Shown: positions 38,230 to 51,394, counted from the stretch's first letter. The stretch: 64,000 nucleotides of DNA from Leucocoprinus leucothites (GCA_013368445.1 JAACJO010000003.1:3038001-3102000), one strand, 5' to 3'. Program-made: numbers and translations. The notes: generated by a model not told the origin, from the letters alone.

Positions 38230-40640
38230 ATTTTCAGTTGTTCAGGTGAGTAGAGTGACAAGAACCGGAGGTTGGAAGGCTGGATAAGCCCCCAGAAGCC
38301 AGCCTAGGCAGCCTCAGACAATGCACCACTGGAACCATTCCCAAAGTTGATGGTGCCAGTACCTGGAGCAACAGCAGCACCATGGCCACCCCAACCACTG
38401 TAACTGCCTTGAGATATTCCCCTGCCTCTCTTGCCACCTCAACCCCATCCCCAATTATTACCACCCACCTCTGGATCTGTGCTTGGATTACTGTCAGCAT
38501 TTTGGGGCATTAGGACAGGTAGGGTGGTATCATCAACCCAAGTCTTCTAATTGCCATCAATAGGCTATGTGATCTGATCAATTGGGGGATCAAGGGTTGG
38601 TGGCAGCTGAGAACTGGTGGTGGGGCCTGCAAACACTCGATCCACATTCTGAACAACAAGGGAAGCTGTCCTTCAAAGGGGTTGAGGTTTTGGTCATGGT
38701 CTGGTGTTTGACTGCACTATAACATTGGCCATAATGCTATTGCCAGTGCAGACATACTCAACAGCATTGTCATCATCATCTGTGCTGTTGTATGCAGTGT
38801 CTGCTTTGTTATTGTTGTGTCTGTTGTCATTTGCTAGTCCAGAATCAGAAGAGTTATACTTTGAGATTCAGAAATTAATTCATACTGGACTGTTGAAGGA
38901 CACTGCCTGTATCCCACTCAGGCTGCTCTTGATTATCATTGGGATCAATCATACTGAGCTGTTGGGTTGCTGTTATGAGGGCCTCCCATAATACTGCTGT
39001 CATTGCTTTGGTTCCTGTTGCTATCCTCTTCATTGTCCATTGAATCATTCAACTTCTTGATATCATCAGTAAATACAGTCTAGTTCCAGAAAGTAAAAAG
39101 CCTAATAGCAATGGCTGGATCAGAGTGTGCAGCATTCACAAAAATTGTTTGTTTGTATGCATGGAACCACTTGGCATAGTCCCACTGCATGGTCTTGCCT
39201 TTCGCAAGAAACTCATTGTCCCAGGAGTGCATGAAGACAGCCTATAAAGAAATACCAAAATCAGCACTAGATTGTATATTGGCCACATCCTGTTGATATA
39301 CCAAGACAGCTGTGAATGCAATTAATCCAGGAGTAACTTCAGTGATATTCCAAAGCTTGCCATATGTGTCACATGAGTCAGCTCACCTACCCTGTAAAAC
39401 AGATCCCAGCCCAAAAAGTAAACCTTGAAGTAGCTAGGTCAATGGACCTCAGTAGCAGACATGCATCTTATCAATGAGCAGAATTCACTCACAAGAGTGA
39501 GTTCCCTGTACATAATAAACTTCTTGGGATCTGTGGTGTTCAAGTTCTCAAAGAGAAGAGGCATGAACTTGGAATACCTTGTTGCACCAGGAACTAAGGT
39601 TGCTCCATGCAGGCAAGCATCCAGATCAATATTTGCATGTGCAAGAAATCCTGGCCAGATGTAGGGTGCAAGTATCTTTGTGCTATGAACAACTATATGT
39701 TAATTCAATGTAAAGGCACTCATGAACTGATTATGAGCACTGAAGTTCAAAAATCAGAGATAAGGTAACTCACCATCCTCCTGAATTGCAGATTGCCCTC
39801 CAGGTTGGTATAAAATTTGGGTGGAATTGCCTGGTAGAGCTCTGCCTGAGCATCTAGGTCCTAGTTTTCTGGAGTGATGTACTGAAGGAGATCTGTGATA
39901 GTAGCATGGATGGTTGAAATGTCAATGTGTCACTGAGGCCAGATGCTGGGTGCAATGAACATCTCATTCATCACACTGAACTTTTTCCCAATGAGCTTGA
40001 TCTGTCAGTTATTACCTTCCTTGTTGCTTTCATTGTCAATTATATCATTATTGTCATCAGCTTCACCCCCCATCCTAGGACCATTGGATGGCTGCCTTGG
40101 CACATTTGAGTTGTTATCTTGGTTGGACTGGAGGGTTGTGAGTAGCCCCTTCTGAGTTGCAGCTGTGCTGTTCTCTATAACAAGGTGGACATGCTCTACA
40201 AGAGCCTGATCACAAGCTGGATTATATGGGATTTGATTGTGCACAGGCTAATTACCTGAGTGATGAGATCAAGCCAGCCTGGGTGGATCACTGTTGAGAC
40301 TAAGAGACTCACCTCTGTGTACATGACTTGGAATGGCTGCTGTGAGGATTGTAACTGTGGCCAGGGTTGCAATCGAGGGTCTACAGGGGCTGGAAACTGA
40401 GGAAGTAAACCATGAAAGGCTTGGAGAGAGTGGAAAGGGTCCACATGATGTTGGAATGGTGGACTGATGTTTGCAGAACATTGAACATTGAGTTGGCTGA
40501 TGAACAATAGTTGGAGGAGGAAGGGGAACATTTTGCAAAGGAGCAGCTCATTTTTGAGGGGCTTTTGGATGTTTCTTAGCTGCCTGTTAAGAAGCCATGG
40601 TTGCAAGAGGTGGATGCTAACTGATCATATTTATCTTGAA
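38230..40640 (-). pseudogene. Decayed transposon-type ORF, unidentified, minus strand
   Basis: Minus-strand exons separated by GTGAG..AG-like introns and interrupted by stops. They hold a Ser/His-rich N-terminal part (about 40610-40320), IPYNPACDQALVEHVHL with a Gln/Asn-rich stretch (about 40235-40030), and DISTIHATITDLLQYITPEN (about 39930). Further on are TPGLIAFTAVLVYQQ (about 39320), MHSWDNEFLAKGKTMQWDYA (about 39230) and a Gly/Trp/Asn-rich C-terminus (about 38480-38240). The central part faintly recalls DUF6698-like proteins, but I cannot confirm it. Several stops are TGA or TAG where an Arg or Trp codon is likely, as expected from CpG decay. It lies divergent to the Plavaka transposase and may belong to the same large element. 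Confidence 0.4.
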
Positions 40641-40779
40641 GGCTATAACAGGTCAAAAACAAATCAACCTGAGAATGAATCAGTTGTATTTGTACTGCAA
40701 TTGACAGTGAATATCTTCATCTATGCTTGAAGGTTGCTAATTAGCAGCTATCTGGGACAAATCCCAAAGCAAAATGTAT

Positions 40780-41690
40780 TTGGATAGTAAGGAAAGTACA
40801 GTGAGGAGGACCAGGTCAGGAAAAGAGTGATGTATATCAGATAGTATCAGTACTTCTGGAGGATGCAGATGCTTCTTTATAGTGCTCAGCAGTGTTCTTG
40901 TCTGTATTTAAAGAGTGTCAGTACTGATTATCTTGTGTGAGCTTCAAAATGAAGATAGGTAAGGTGGGAGAAGTGTGGTAGAGATAGAGAAGCAGGGAAG
41001 GGGAAGTGTATATCAGAGATTATCAACACTTCAAGAAGGTGCAAGGACTTACTTGAAGTGTTCTTGTCTATATCAAAAGGGTAGGGCTCTTGATTATCTA
41101 GTGTGAACTTTGAAGCAAGGGTTGGTGAAGTATGGTGAGGATGGCAAAATGGGGAAAGAGAGGTGTGTTGTGATGAATATCAATGCTTTAAGGGGACAAA
41201 AATGCTGTGCTATGGTACTTGGTGATATTTTTGTCTATGTTTTGAGGGTAGAACCTTTGATTATCTTGCATGAACTTTGAAGCGAGGGTTGGTAAAGTAA
41301 GGAAGGTCCAGCAAGGATGGAGAAGTCAGGAACTTGGGAAATAGCACTTCAAGAGAAAACAAATGCTGTGTAGAGGTACTTGGCAGCATCATTGGCTATA
41401 ATTGGAATGCATAAGCTTTGATTATCTTGTGTGAACTTTGGGGCATGGGTTGGCGAAGCAAGGAAAGAGCAGTAGGGGCACCACAGTAGGGAAGAGGCAT
41501 GTACCAATCAATATTGGTGCTTTGAGAGGAGACAAATGCTGAGGTGAGGCACTTGGTGGTGTTCTTGTCTACATTTGAAAGGAGAATGCCTACACATTTT
41601 GGGGTGAGGATTATTAAGTGAAGGAAAAATATATGATGAGGATGGAGAAGAGAGGAAGATGAGGTGTATATTGGGAGATCAATGTATCTA
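40780..41690. repeat. Diverged tandem repeat, about 165-bp period, about 5 units
   Basis: The phrase TGATTATCTTGTGTGAACTT recurs with changes at 40925, 41091, 41258 and 41419, with a weaker fifth unit near 41589. Spacings are 166, 167 and 161. Each unit also has a later 'GTTCTTGTCTATATTT' phrase and a purine-rich GGTTGGTGAAG phrase. It lies between the two divergent transposon ORFs. Confidence 0.8.
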
Positions 41691-41699
41691 TACAACAAG

Positions 41700-42589
41700 A
41701 GTACTGTTGACATACCTAGCAGTGTTTCCTAACTCTGTTCAGGCTGATAGCTCAGCTAGAGTTTGGGAAGGAGGAGTAAGCAAGGTCTTGAAGCCACACA
41801 CCTCCAACTAAAGCTACTTTTTCTTGAGATTGAGTTATATCCATCATAGGTATCAGTCCAGTGATCTTAGTATCAACATATGCAATCCCACCTGATATAC
41901 TGCAGAGTTGTCTCAAGAATGCAATGAGATGTACATAGAAGAAGAATGATCTTGTGGACAAAGCTTTTGATGGGATGATGCACTATGGAGATCTAGACAG
42001 TTTGATATGAGTGAGGTTGAGCCTGTAAAAGGGGAATAAGTGTAGGTTGAGACTGATAAAAATTTGTACCTGAGGGTAGCTACAAGTGTGTGATAGTGTC
42101 AAGAAAACAGAAGGTGTATCTCCTGGACAAAAAATATGATCTATAAATGCTGATCAATCAGATAAAATGGCAAGAATAGAGTCACACATTTGAATGGCTG
42201 AATAGTCCTACAGTGAATCAGTTTCTGAGTTATTTAAACTAGTTGGCAGTTGCATGCTTTGGCTGGAGAAGGGTGGGATTGCATAGCTCTAGAGACATAT
42301 CTGGTGACTGATAAAGGGAAGATCATAGACAGCAAGGCACAGATACCCAGATGTACAACAAGCTGAATATGTGAAAGAGACAAGGAGGAAGAAGATGTGA
42401 AGTTGCAAACAAAGCTGTGTTATCTGAAGACCCTATTATTGGAAAAAGACTGGTGACTTTGTTGATTGCTGGCCATCAAATTACATTATCAAAATCAGTT
42501 GCACTCAGCAACCTTTTGAACCAACTGACTTACCCTTCCACTCAGTTTTCCCCTCACCAGCTACTCCCCACACACTTGCCTGCTCACCA
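41700..42589. other. Non-coding, CpG-poor
   Basis: No ORF or repeat assigned. Upstream of the Plavaka transposase remnant. Confidence 0.4.
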
Positions 42590-45500
42590 ATGCCAGTGAC
42601 CAGAAAGTCCCAAAAAAACAAGAAAGCAACAGTAAAGCAGGGGCTTTCTGCCACTCCAGAAGGCAAGTATCATCAATCACCTATATCCATATATACTCAC
42701 TATCTTAAATCTGTCACTAACAATTTATGGTCAATTGCTTGCTATGGATGCAATGCCTCAGGCTTATCTCAGAACCCCCTGCCCAATCCCATCCTAAGGT
42801 TTTGCATTAATTTTGTAATTAAGCATTTGTCCCCTATGGTCTTCCTACCCATGAATGCACCTGCTCCTCTCAAGATGGAACATTACAAGTGGCTCAGGCC
42901 CATTGCTCAGCAAGGATGAAGGCTAGAGCTGAAGAGAAAGGTCTGATTTTTCTGTGATAACTCATTTTCTATTTGTTAATTTGTCAACGTTTCTCAGCTG
43001 CCAATGCACAAGTAATGCCAGTTTTCAAGCCAATTCCATGGGAGAATCTGAGACCGGCAGGCTTGAAGCATGTTCTCAAGCATGCTGGTACCCAATCTTC
43101 CTCCCAATCAAAGCAAACTACTGGTATAGTTATTATATCTTATTATAGTCCATCCCAATATCTGATCTTTATTTCTTTAGATTCTGTGGAGCTCAGCAAT
43201 AAACCTTCTGGCATCAATACTCTGGGACCAGAAGAGCTACTTCATGTACCTAATATATAAATTGAATATCATCCTAGTACCAAACAAAGCCCTGAAACAG
43301 CCTTCCTCAAGGACTTCTGATCTCCTAAACCCTGTTTGCAATCTGCTGCCATTCCCCCTACCTTAGAACTTGCCCCACCTCCACTAGTCTCACCCCTAGC
43401 TGCTCCTTCACTTGCTTCCCAACCTGCTACTTCTCTGCCTCCTGCTGCTTTGACAATGCTCTTGCCATGGTCCCTGTTTGACAATAAATCTAAATATAAG
43501 TTTGCCAAAATTGTGCTTGAGGCCTTGCTCACCTACTCCCATGTCAAATCTCTCTGTGAAATCATTGATTGCACCTGTTCTGGCATAGATGACTTTGGCA
43601 TCAAAACCCCTGCTGATTACAAGCACTGCCTCAACAATGTCAACACTTCGTTGCCCTCTGTGAGTACATTTCTGTTACCACTTCTCTGAATAAAATCATT
43701 ACTCAGCCCCAGTTGGCTGTAGTTTAACAAGTACACTATGAAATCAAGCTTTGACAATCTCGAGATTGAATATGACTTCTGGTGTATGGACCTATAGAAG
43801 TGGGCAATGCACCTTGTTCATAGTCTGCTGCTGGCTTCTAATTTTACATAGGATCTGGAGAAGCTGTTTAAGTATGATTGTGACCCTTATGTTTAATTCT
43901 ATGATGAGCCTTGGACTGCTGACTGATGGCATGAAATCCAGGTGAGTTTTGGTAGATTTGTTTACTTGCACATGAATAAATTATAGTACAGACATGTATG
44001 CTTACAAGAATGAACTTCCTGAAAATGTGCACCTCCTTGGGTTCATCCTCTATGCTGACAAAACTCAACTCTTGCCAATTGGTAGTCAGATGGCTTATCT
44101 GGTCATGGCACAGCTTGCAAACATGCCAGTCCATGTTCAGAATAGGAGTGGACATGGTGGAAGTTACATTGTTGGCTGGTTGCCTATAGTAAGTGTTAAT
44201 CATCTAATAATCTATGAATTACTTCACTGTTACCCTAGATTGAAGGTGGTGAAGACCAAAAGGGGCACAGGCATTTTGTTGATCTCAAACAAGTCATTTG
44301 GCATGATTTGTTCGTTAAATTACTCCAAACTTTGGCAAAGAGGGAAAATGGTGATCATGTTCAGTGCAGTGATAGTAGGGATCAACTTTTGTTTCCTGGC
44401 ATCCTTATCTTGTCAGCTGATTATGAAGAGCAGTGCATATTTCATATTTCGAGCCATGTACTCTACTAATAAGCATTGAGATTGGTTCTAGCATTGATTC
44501 ATGGATTCCAGGGTTCATTTCCATGCCCATTTTATCTTGTTCCAACTGGGAGTCAACTGAATCTCACAACATGATATACATTATAGACACAGGTAGATTT
44601 GCAGGTTACAGTAAGGAGAGCAATAGTGGGTGGGATCACGAAAGTGCTAGTCAAGCAAATTCTCAAAGAAAAGGGACTGCGTCAAGTGGATGTGAGTACC
44701 ACCATGACATTTCAGCTGAAAACTGTATGCTTATTTATTATTAGAAAGAATGTGTTTTGGACCATGCCATTTTCTGATCCCCACAAAGTCTTGACTTTCA
44801 ACTGGATACACAATACTGTAACTCTCATAGGTTATGCTGAAAGCATCCATAGCCATTACTCAAGAAGCCATTGAGAAACTGGGTCATATTGTTATGACAA
44901 AGGTTGATGATCAGTATATGTCTCCAATCTGACATATATCTCATACTGATCTATACCCAGTGTAGCCATGGTGCTGCAATGGCACAGTATCAATCACTTC
45001 AACAAGGTCCTTTATGTTCACTTCACTGATGCCAAAAAATTTGAAGACATTGTCAATGTACATTGTTAAGTCTAGTTAAGAGTTCAGTATAACATCTCAT
45101 GTTCATGTTTGCTTCAGTAGCTGTCATTGTATATCACACATGATTTATTCCTGTCCCAGATGTACCACACTAGTTACCTTCTCCTGTGTCTTGTTCAACA
45201 TTATCTTAATATCAACATGTATGTGGCACTTGATGTATAGACCAAACAGATGATTCAAGCTGGAGAGCACAAGATTGAGCTATTTCAGAAGTCTCTTCAG
45301 GTACATATAGCTCTCTCTTAATACTGAAGAGGCAGAAATGTAATTGTTAAGGTAATAAAGGGAATGTAGTCAGATAGTGAATGATAGGTAATGTTAATAA
45401 TAATAACAACCAACACTCCTAAACTCAATGCAAGTTCGTGGGAGGTTAATTAATAAAGAAGGATGTTTTGTGAAAGTGCAAAGATTGATAATGAAAGATA

Positions 45501-47683
45501 ATGGGAGTTGTCTGTAGACCAGTTTGTAATGGAATGACCAGTTTGCGAAAGATACTCGACAATCCTTGTTATGCGATGCTGCACAACTACAAGTCCCTTA
45601 GAATGCAGAAGTATAATAGACCAGTATTCACGAATCATCACTTTCACTAACACTTGGCACTATTATAATACAACTAACACTGACTAGCACCACTCCTGGA
45701 TACTAGATGCAATATACAGCTTATAAGTCTTTTCCAGACTTCTTCACACTCTGAACTTATATGAATCTCACAGTAATGTTCTTTCTCAAAAGGTGATTTC
45801 CAATTCTTTAATGGTCTATGACTGAAGGGTGCTCAATACACTTTTTACTACTCACTCAGATATGTCGTGTGGGACAGTCTCTAAGCATAGCCTTTAGCAG
45901 GTGAGATTCCTTGCTAGACTATACACTTGACAAATGTTTATATTGGTTTTGTGAAAGTACTAAAGGAGTGATTACATGGATGATGCATACACATTGTTGA
46001 TAATAAAAGGAGATTTATTGAAAGGTTGTCCAATAGGAGTATTCCTGGGTTTTCCTTGGGGTTTAAGTACTGACACATCCTTTCACAAAGGTGTGCTTAC
46101 TTTTGCTCCTCTGATATCATGACATCTCTATCACTGCTGATGGTTGTCTTATTCTGCAAAAGCTCATTCCTGACTGTAATAATGTCTACTAGTCAGTAGT
46201 CAAGTGCTGACGCATCCTGTTAGTTCCTACTAATCTAGTTCTATAATCAAGTGGGTCATTCAGTGCCCATGTGGAATTTCTCTGTCTTTCATGAAAGGGT
46301 ATACTTCTGCTGTAGCAATGTTAAAAAGATAGGACTTCTGCAAATGTGCACAAGTGGCTGTCCAGATCAGAAGGCTAAGCTTTTGATCTCTGATTAGTTA
46401 GCCCATCATTGTTCTTTCAAGAAAGACTTACTAGAACAATACCCAGGTTATAGGCTAAGATTACAAAGGGTTATAGGGTACACATCCCGACTGTGTTTGC
46501 TAAGTCTCAACATCATCCCATAGCCTCTTGTTACTCTTGATCATTAATAGTCATTTTGTGAATGTACTGTGTTTTCGTGAGTGTGTGTGTTACACTAGGG
46601 TCTTACAGTAGGGTTCCTTAATATCTATACAGTCACCCAATATATTGACTATATCATCGAAATTAACAATTTCATGGCTAATGCTGTTTGGGCTATAACA
46701 ATGCCAATCAACACACTCTTGGTTTACTTCTAATCTACAGGTATACATCACTGCAACACTAAATCAGGAGGACCAGAAAGTATGGGAGTTTGTTAAACTC
46801 CACATACTCTCATACCTCTTCTCTGATATTTGAAATAAGGGTGCAACAAAGAATGCAAACATGCAGCCAAGTGAATCAAAGCATTGCAAGCTCAAGAATG
46901 CATGGCAAAGAACAGATTTCTGCAATATTGCCCCTCAGGTTTGCTACTTTCTAATACATCACTAAGAGGGCTAATCAATATGTCAGATCCTCTATAAGAT
47001 CAATCAACTCAATTGGATGAATTTTATTCAAGCTCAGATTGATGTCAAAGATCTGTCACAGGAACATAAAAATGCTGAATTTGTCCAGTCAAAGCCCACA
47101 GATTTTGGTAAGGTAGAGTTTAGGGCTACTTGCTCAGACTTGAAGCAACTGGTCTTTGGTGATACCACTCAAGATCACAAAGGGCTGGCAAGCTTCAAGA
47201 ATCTTACTGAAAATGTCAACAATTTTTACAAGGCACACACTGAAGAGTATGGCTTGAAGAGGCAGATTGAGGAGGCAACTGAATTTATTCAGCCCTATTT
47301 CACAGTATGTTTTGTCTTCTTTGCAGTGATTCACTTCTGATTGTGGTTAGTACATAGAGTATACATTTATCAAAGTTCATTATCCCTCAGAGGTCAATTG
47401 GAAGCAAGAAACTGATTATTTGTGATGCACTGAGAACTTCCAGGGCTGCCTACACTACAATACAATAATCTATAACTATGGTGGTGAAATGAAGTTTGCA
47501 AAGCTGCAGATGGCTTTTACAGTCAAGCTCAATATTGACATCATCCCCTTTTGCCTTATCTGCCCCAACAATATTATCAGCCAACAATGCTGCCTAATGA
47601 AGGATGATGACCTTCAGCTTCTTCAACTGAAACAGCTTGCCCCCACCCATTCAGAAATCATATTTATACAAGCAATCATTTGA
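42590..47683 (+). pseudogene. Plavaka-type DNA transposase, decayed
   Basis: Plus-strand pieces follow the order of fungal Plavaka (CACTA-related) transposases: a Pro-rich N-terminal part with LLPWSLFDNKSKYKFA (about 43470), YDEPWTADWWHEIQ (about 43910), FILYADKTQLLPIGSQMAYL with MPVHVQNRSGHGGSYIVGWL (44043-44190), LILSADYEEQCIF (about 44405), NVFWTMPFSDPHKVLTF (44749), then after an intron KVWEFVKLHILSYLFSDI (about 46778) and a C-terminal part 47017-47683. Several in-frame stops and frame changes are present, so it is dead. One intron (donor about 45301, acceptor about 46740) holds the 1.25-kb repeat. Terminal repeats were not found, so the element's ends are unknown. Confidence 0.75.
45325..46571. 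repeat. 1.25-kb dispersed repeat, copy A
   Basis: Aligns along its length, same orientation, with 58413-59673. It starts TGAAGAGGCAGAAATG and ends near TTTTGTGAATGTACTGTG. It carries about ten short motifs of form TTT(CG)(CG)AAA in decayed versions (TTTTGTGAAA, TTTCACAAAG, TTTCATGAAA and others). No long ORF. It is inserted in an intron of the Plavaka transposase. Class unknown; a non-autonomous DNA element or solo LTR are the options. Confidence 0.8.
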
Positions 47684-48591
47684 GAGGTTCCAGTTTTTCT
47701 AGCATATAGTAGTAATGTATGAGCAGAAGAATTCATTGTGTTTGATGTCATCAATACTGACATGTTTCTTCATATATGTCCATACTTCCAATAACCTGTG
47801 CTCAGTTTATAGCATGCTCAATTAATTGTTATATCCAAATTTTATTATTATTAGATGGTTATTATGTTTATTTCTTGGTCCTCATTTGTTGTGAGCCCTA
47901 TACCATTCATATCTGAGTGCTATCTGACTGTAGCTTGGTTGTAGCAAAGTCTTTGTGTTGACTGCTAGCCTTTAGACACTACAATTGTTATAATGCCAGT
48001 TAGAACTAGCTCAATTTGGTAATGATGGCCCTAGAATGGTTGTGACAGGGTCCAGCATGCCATAACAATGCTCCAGCCATGATAACACTGATATAACTAA
48101 AGCTTGGCAATCCAATAGGGGTTATTACTAATGCTGGTGTTATAATGAATTTCAGCTTTTTCTGACACAGTCTTCCAATCCACCACTCCCAAACCCTTGT
48201 GCACAGCTCTAATTCTATGGACTAACAATATTCATCATTTTACTATTTCTTATTACCTTCAATCACCCCACAGCCACTTCACCTGCACAAGAATACATGT
48301 TTGCTGCAGAACCACATAGATGTCACTGATGCAATATAGTATATAAAGGGGTAGGGGTCATACTCAGTAGCCCCATAGCAAACAATAACCTATGAAAGTG
48401 CTAATGAGAGCTGCAAACCAACTTAGAGTGTAAATAAGCTTCACTGATGAAAGAGTTTGCTATGCATCCAAATTTAGTGCTATTATGAGAGTTGTGAGAA
48501 GATCACTCAAAAGGTGGACTGATACTGTCAGTTTTTTTTATGAGAAGCCATAAGCATAATCCTTGATGAGCCACAACTAAGTAAACTGCTC
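47684..48591. other. CpG-poor non-coding sequence
   Basis: Probably the 3' side of the Plavaka element. TATATAAAGGGG occurs near 48340 and is mirrored by TATATACCCC near 37913 (inverse sense), but a terminal repeat could not be shown. Confidence 0.35.
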
Positions 48592-48861
48592 TGTTATGAC
48601 CTAAGCTGGAACTCAGGCTGTGACAAGTCTGTAAAGACTTGAGAGTGATGAGAGAGCAAAGGAAAGAAGGACAAGTTAGTAAAGCAAAAGGTACTACACT
48701 GTAACTACCATGCTTATATACCAGAGTGATGAGTCATAGAAGTCTAAGAATAGAAGTGGGTGAGTAAGTGAGGATTCATAGTAACTTAGCATGTGACTAA
48801 GAAGATAGTAATGGCTGAGTAAGGCTATGTAAGGCTATGTATAGTAAGGCTGTGCATAACA
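48592..48861 (-). repeat. LTR (3' LTR of the Gypsy element)
   Basis: 270 bp with perfect TGTTATG..CATAACA ends and a TATATAC-type stretch near 48716. It is bordered on the element side by a polypurine tract. Confidence 0.75.
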
Positions 48862-48875
48862 TTACCTCCCCTTCA
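48862..48875 (-). other. Polypurine tract
   Basis: Minus-strand TGAAGGGGAGGTAA directly abuts the 3' LTR, the expected place for plus-strand priming. Confidence 0.65.
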
Positions 48876-49261
48876 AGTGTTCATGTCCTCATGAAAAATT
48901 ACTTCAATGGTCCATGTAAGGTAGAGCATACTGGAAATGTGAATTGTGCTAAGAAATTCTGAGCTTCTTCAAATGTTGAGGGTTGTTGTAGTCAATGAGT
49001 GATATAGGCACAGACCTCCTTAGTAGGCCAAGTATGAATCAATTATTCACTGTTTTGTAGCTGATGAGGAACCAGACATGGTTGGGTCCTATTGTATAGA
49101 GGTGGATAGGTATAGCTCAATATGTGATGTGGTTGTTATGGCAGAATTTGACAAGATAGTGCATTATGCCTCTCCAATATTCTTGGTCTGACTCTCTATT
49201 TTCCCTGAGGGTTTTCTATGCCTAGAAACTGTTGGCTTTGACAGATATAGCTTTTTTTAGG

Positions 49262-49883
49262 TGTTAATATTTCTAATCAGAGTGCCTAGTAATGTCATGT
49301 ATCACAACTTGTGAATGATGTTATGTAAGACAGCAGCTAACTAGGTCTTTAACCTACTTCAATTAATGAACTTGAGTGTTCTCAAAAGTCCAATTAAGTG
49401 AAGGCCAAGATGGCTTGTGTGAGGCAAGAGTAGCATGAGGTTTGAGACACCTAACCCTAAAGAAACACGAGAAAAGGTACGAAATCACCGTATTTATTCC
49501 GGGCTACTCTGAATGTCATCGTCTTCCAGTTTCATCCAAGTCTCTTCCAGTAGAATCTGTGGCATTGGAATCACTCCCTCAGCGCTGACGACGGTGATGT
49601 AGCGCTGTGCTCAAACTGGATTGCATGCTACCTGTAATGTCAGATCATCATGCAGAAGCGATAATGGGTGGTACCATCCGACCCTATCCACCACCTCATA
49701 TATAAGTAGTCAAACTTGTACTATATTCTCCAGTCTGATAATCAACTAAGTCACATATTACTACGTTGTCTGACCTCTACTCTCTTCTTGCCCTCCCATC
49801 TCTATCTGTTTCCGAAATCTGAGTCAGCATCAGTAGTGGCACAACACATAAGTTGAGGCCAAGACCCACTCCTGTGTTTAACA
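49262..49883. repeat. Young solo-LTR-like insertion with preserved CpGs
   Basis: Starts TGTTAATATT and ends GTTTAACA; a TATATAAG box lies near 49702. The first 190 or so bases match the LTR at 62774-63174 in inverted orientation; the rest does not. From about 49456 it has roughly a dozen CpGs in 350 bases, unlike its surroundings. The 5-base flanks (TTAGG and ACCAG) do not match, so the ends are approximate. Confidence 0.5.
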
Positions 49884-50123
49884 ACCAGATCAGTCATCTC
49901 TGCTCCTCTGTCCTAGATACCTAGTCTTGAACATCAGCTCTGTCCCCCATCCTTTAGTAACCCAGTTCTTGACAGCTCTAGCCAATATGCTCCTTCTCTG
50001 ATTGGTTTTTTTACATTGAAGAGTCTGTATCTTTTGTAATCAAGCTTCTTTGTGAGCCAATTTGTTGTGATATAGGTGCCTTTGACCCATACAAGTTCTC
50101 CTTCTTTGAGGTTAAGGGCTTAT

Positions 50124-51394
50124 TGTGATGCAAAAACCGAAAATAAACAAGAAATAATAATATTTTTGTGATTTCACACTTAGTATTATAAAAGAATAAT
50201 GCTATACCTAAGAGCCCTATAGCATGTTAGTGGTGTAGCTACAAACCTACTTACTAAGAAGTAATATGGTCAACCAATACAGCAGGTGAGACTGGTAATC
50301 TAGTACAGCTGTCCACTGTTGTGAACCATTCTAGGAATTTGAACCCTCAACTTCAGGACACCACCATCACCAAATTACTACTTTGGGACTTGAGGGAAAC
50401 CTTCATGCCAAGAACAATCTGAATGATCTAAAAATAAGGTCCAAGGTCTAGAACTGGATCAGAAGGATCAATGGACTAGTTAACAGATAATGATCTGCAT
50501 TTTCCATATGTACAAGACAAAAACCTAGCTACTCTGCTGCTTAGCTATGTCATTTCTGTACTGCTTAGTTATCTGGCTGTACTGGCCAAGCAAACCAATA
50601 GTTGTATTGACGTGGCAGAGGTTCTTGGATAAAGAAAATATCACAGCTGAAATGCTTATCTATGATTAAAGAAGGAGTAATGAAAGAAACTCATGTGGTA
50701 GCTACTCTACTACCCATATGGCAACTTGAATGGGCTTACTGGTTGGCATTGCATTGTAAAAGTATACCCAGCCAGATCCAGGACAATTCAGTCATTTTCT
50801 ATTAGTGAATTTCAAGTCATACCTATTTCTTTCTAGAATATTTCATCTATTTTGATATCTCTCAAATAATATAAAAAGGACCTGACAGCATGTGGATAGG
50901 CAAGGAATTCTATGCCTCCATAGTGCTATAGGGTGTGCAGATCACAAACTAAGCATTTTCAAGTGAATAAGTGATTAACTGTCTAAGAGAACTCTAGCAG
51001 GAAAGACTTCTACTAGTTAGTCTAAGAAATATTCTAAGATATTTTGAGTTCAATCTAGCATCATAGCAAAGTAGCTACCAAGCTAAGAAGGCTTGTAGTT
51101 AAAGCATATCAACCACACCAGCACCAGTGTGTGACTGAGTGGGTGATTATAGGCAAGGTCCAGTTGACCTTAGAGAGAAATAGAGACATCCTCAGAATAA
51201 AAGATCTTAGTTATAGAAGTCATCTAAGCATCACAAACTGCGCACTTAGTCAGGATCCTAGTATAGTATTTGAGAATTTCACAAAGTAACTAGTTCAGCA
51301 TTCAGTTACATTGCACATTTCGCATTTTTCAGTAGTAGCTACCTAAATTCTCATCTATTTCTCATACTTCCCCTCAAATTCATTTGAGGTTACA
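50124..51394 (-). repeat. 1.27-kb LTR-like insertion in the Gypsy integrase
   Basis: Read on the minus strand it starts TGTAACCTCAAATG and ends TTTTTGCATCACA. It splits the integrase between EFQYNDKAHSATGQSPFYVN (before) and LKEGELVWVKG (after). No ORF inside; a TATAAAAAGG stretch lies near 50872. No clear target duplication, so a solo LTR is likely but not proven. Confidence 0.45.

Noticed and set aside
40780..41690. CRISPR-like array
   Set aside because: Units are diverged end to end with no constant repeat and unique spacers; a eukaryotic minisatellite explains it.
37913..48340. TATATACCCC / TATATAAAGGGG as terminal inverted repeats of one large element
   Set aside because: Match is about ten bases and does not extend; TATA-like sequence is common here.
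49450..49464. CCTAACCCTAA, two telomere-like units
   Set aside because: Only 11 bases at an LTR junction; too short to call an interstitial telomere.
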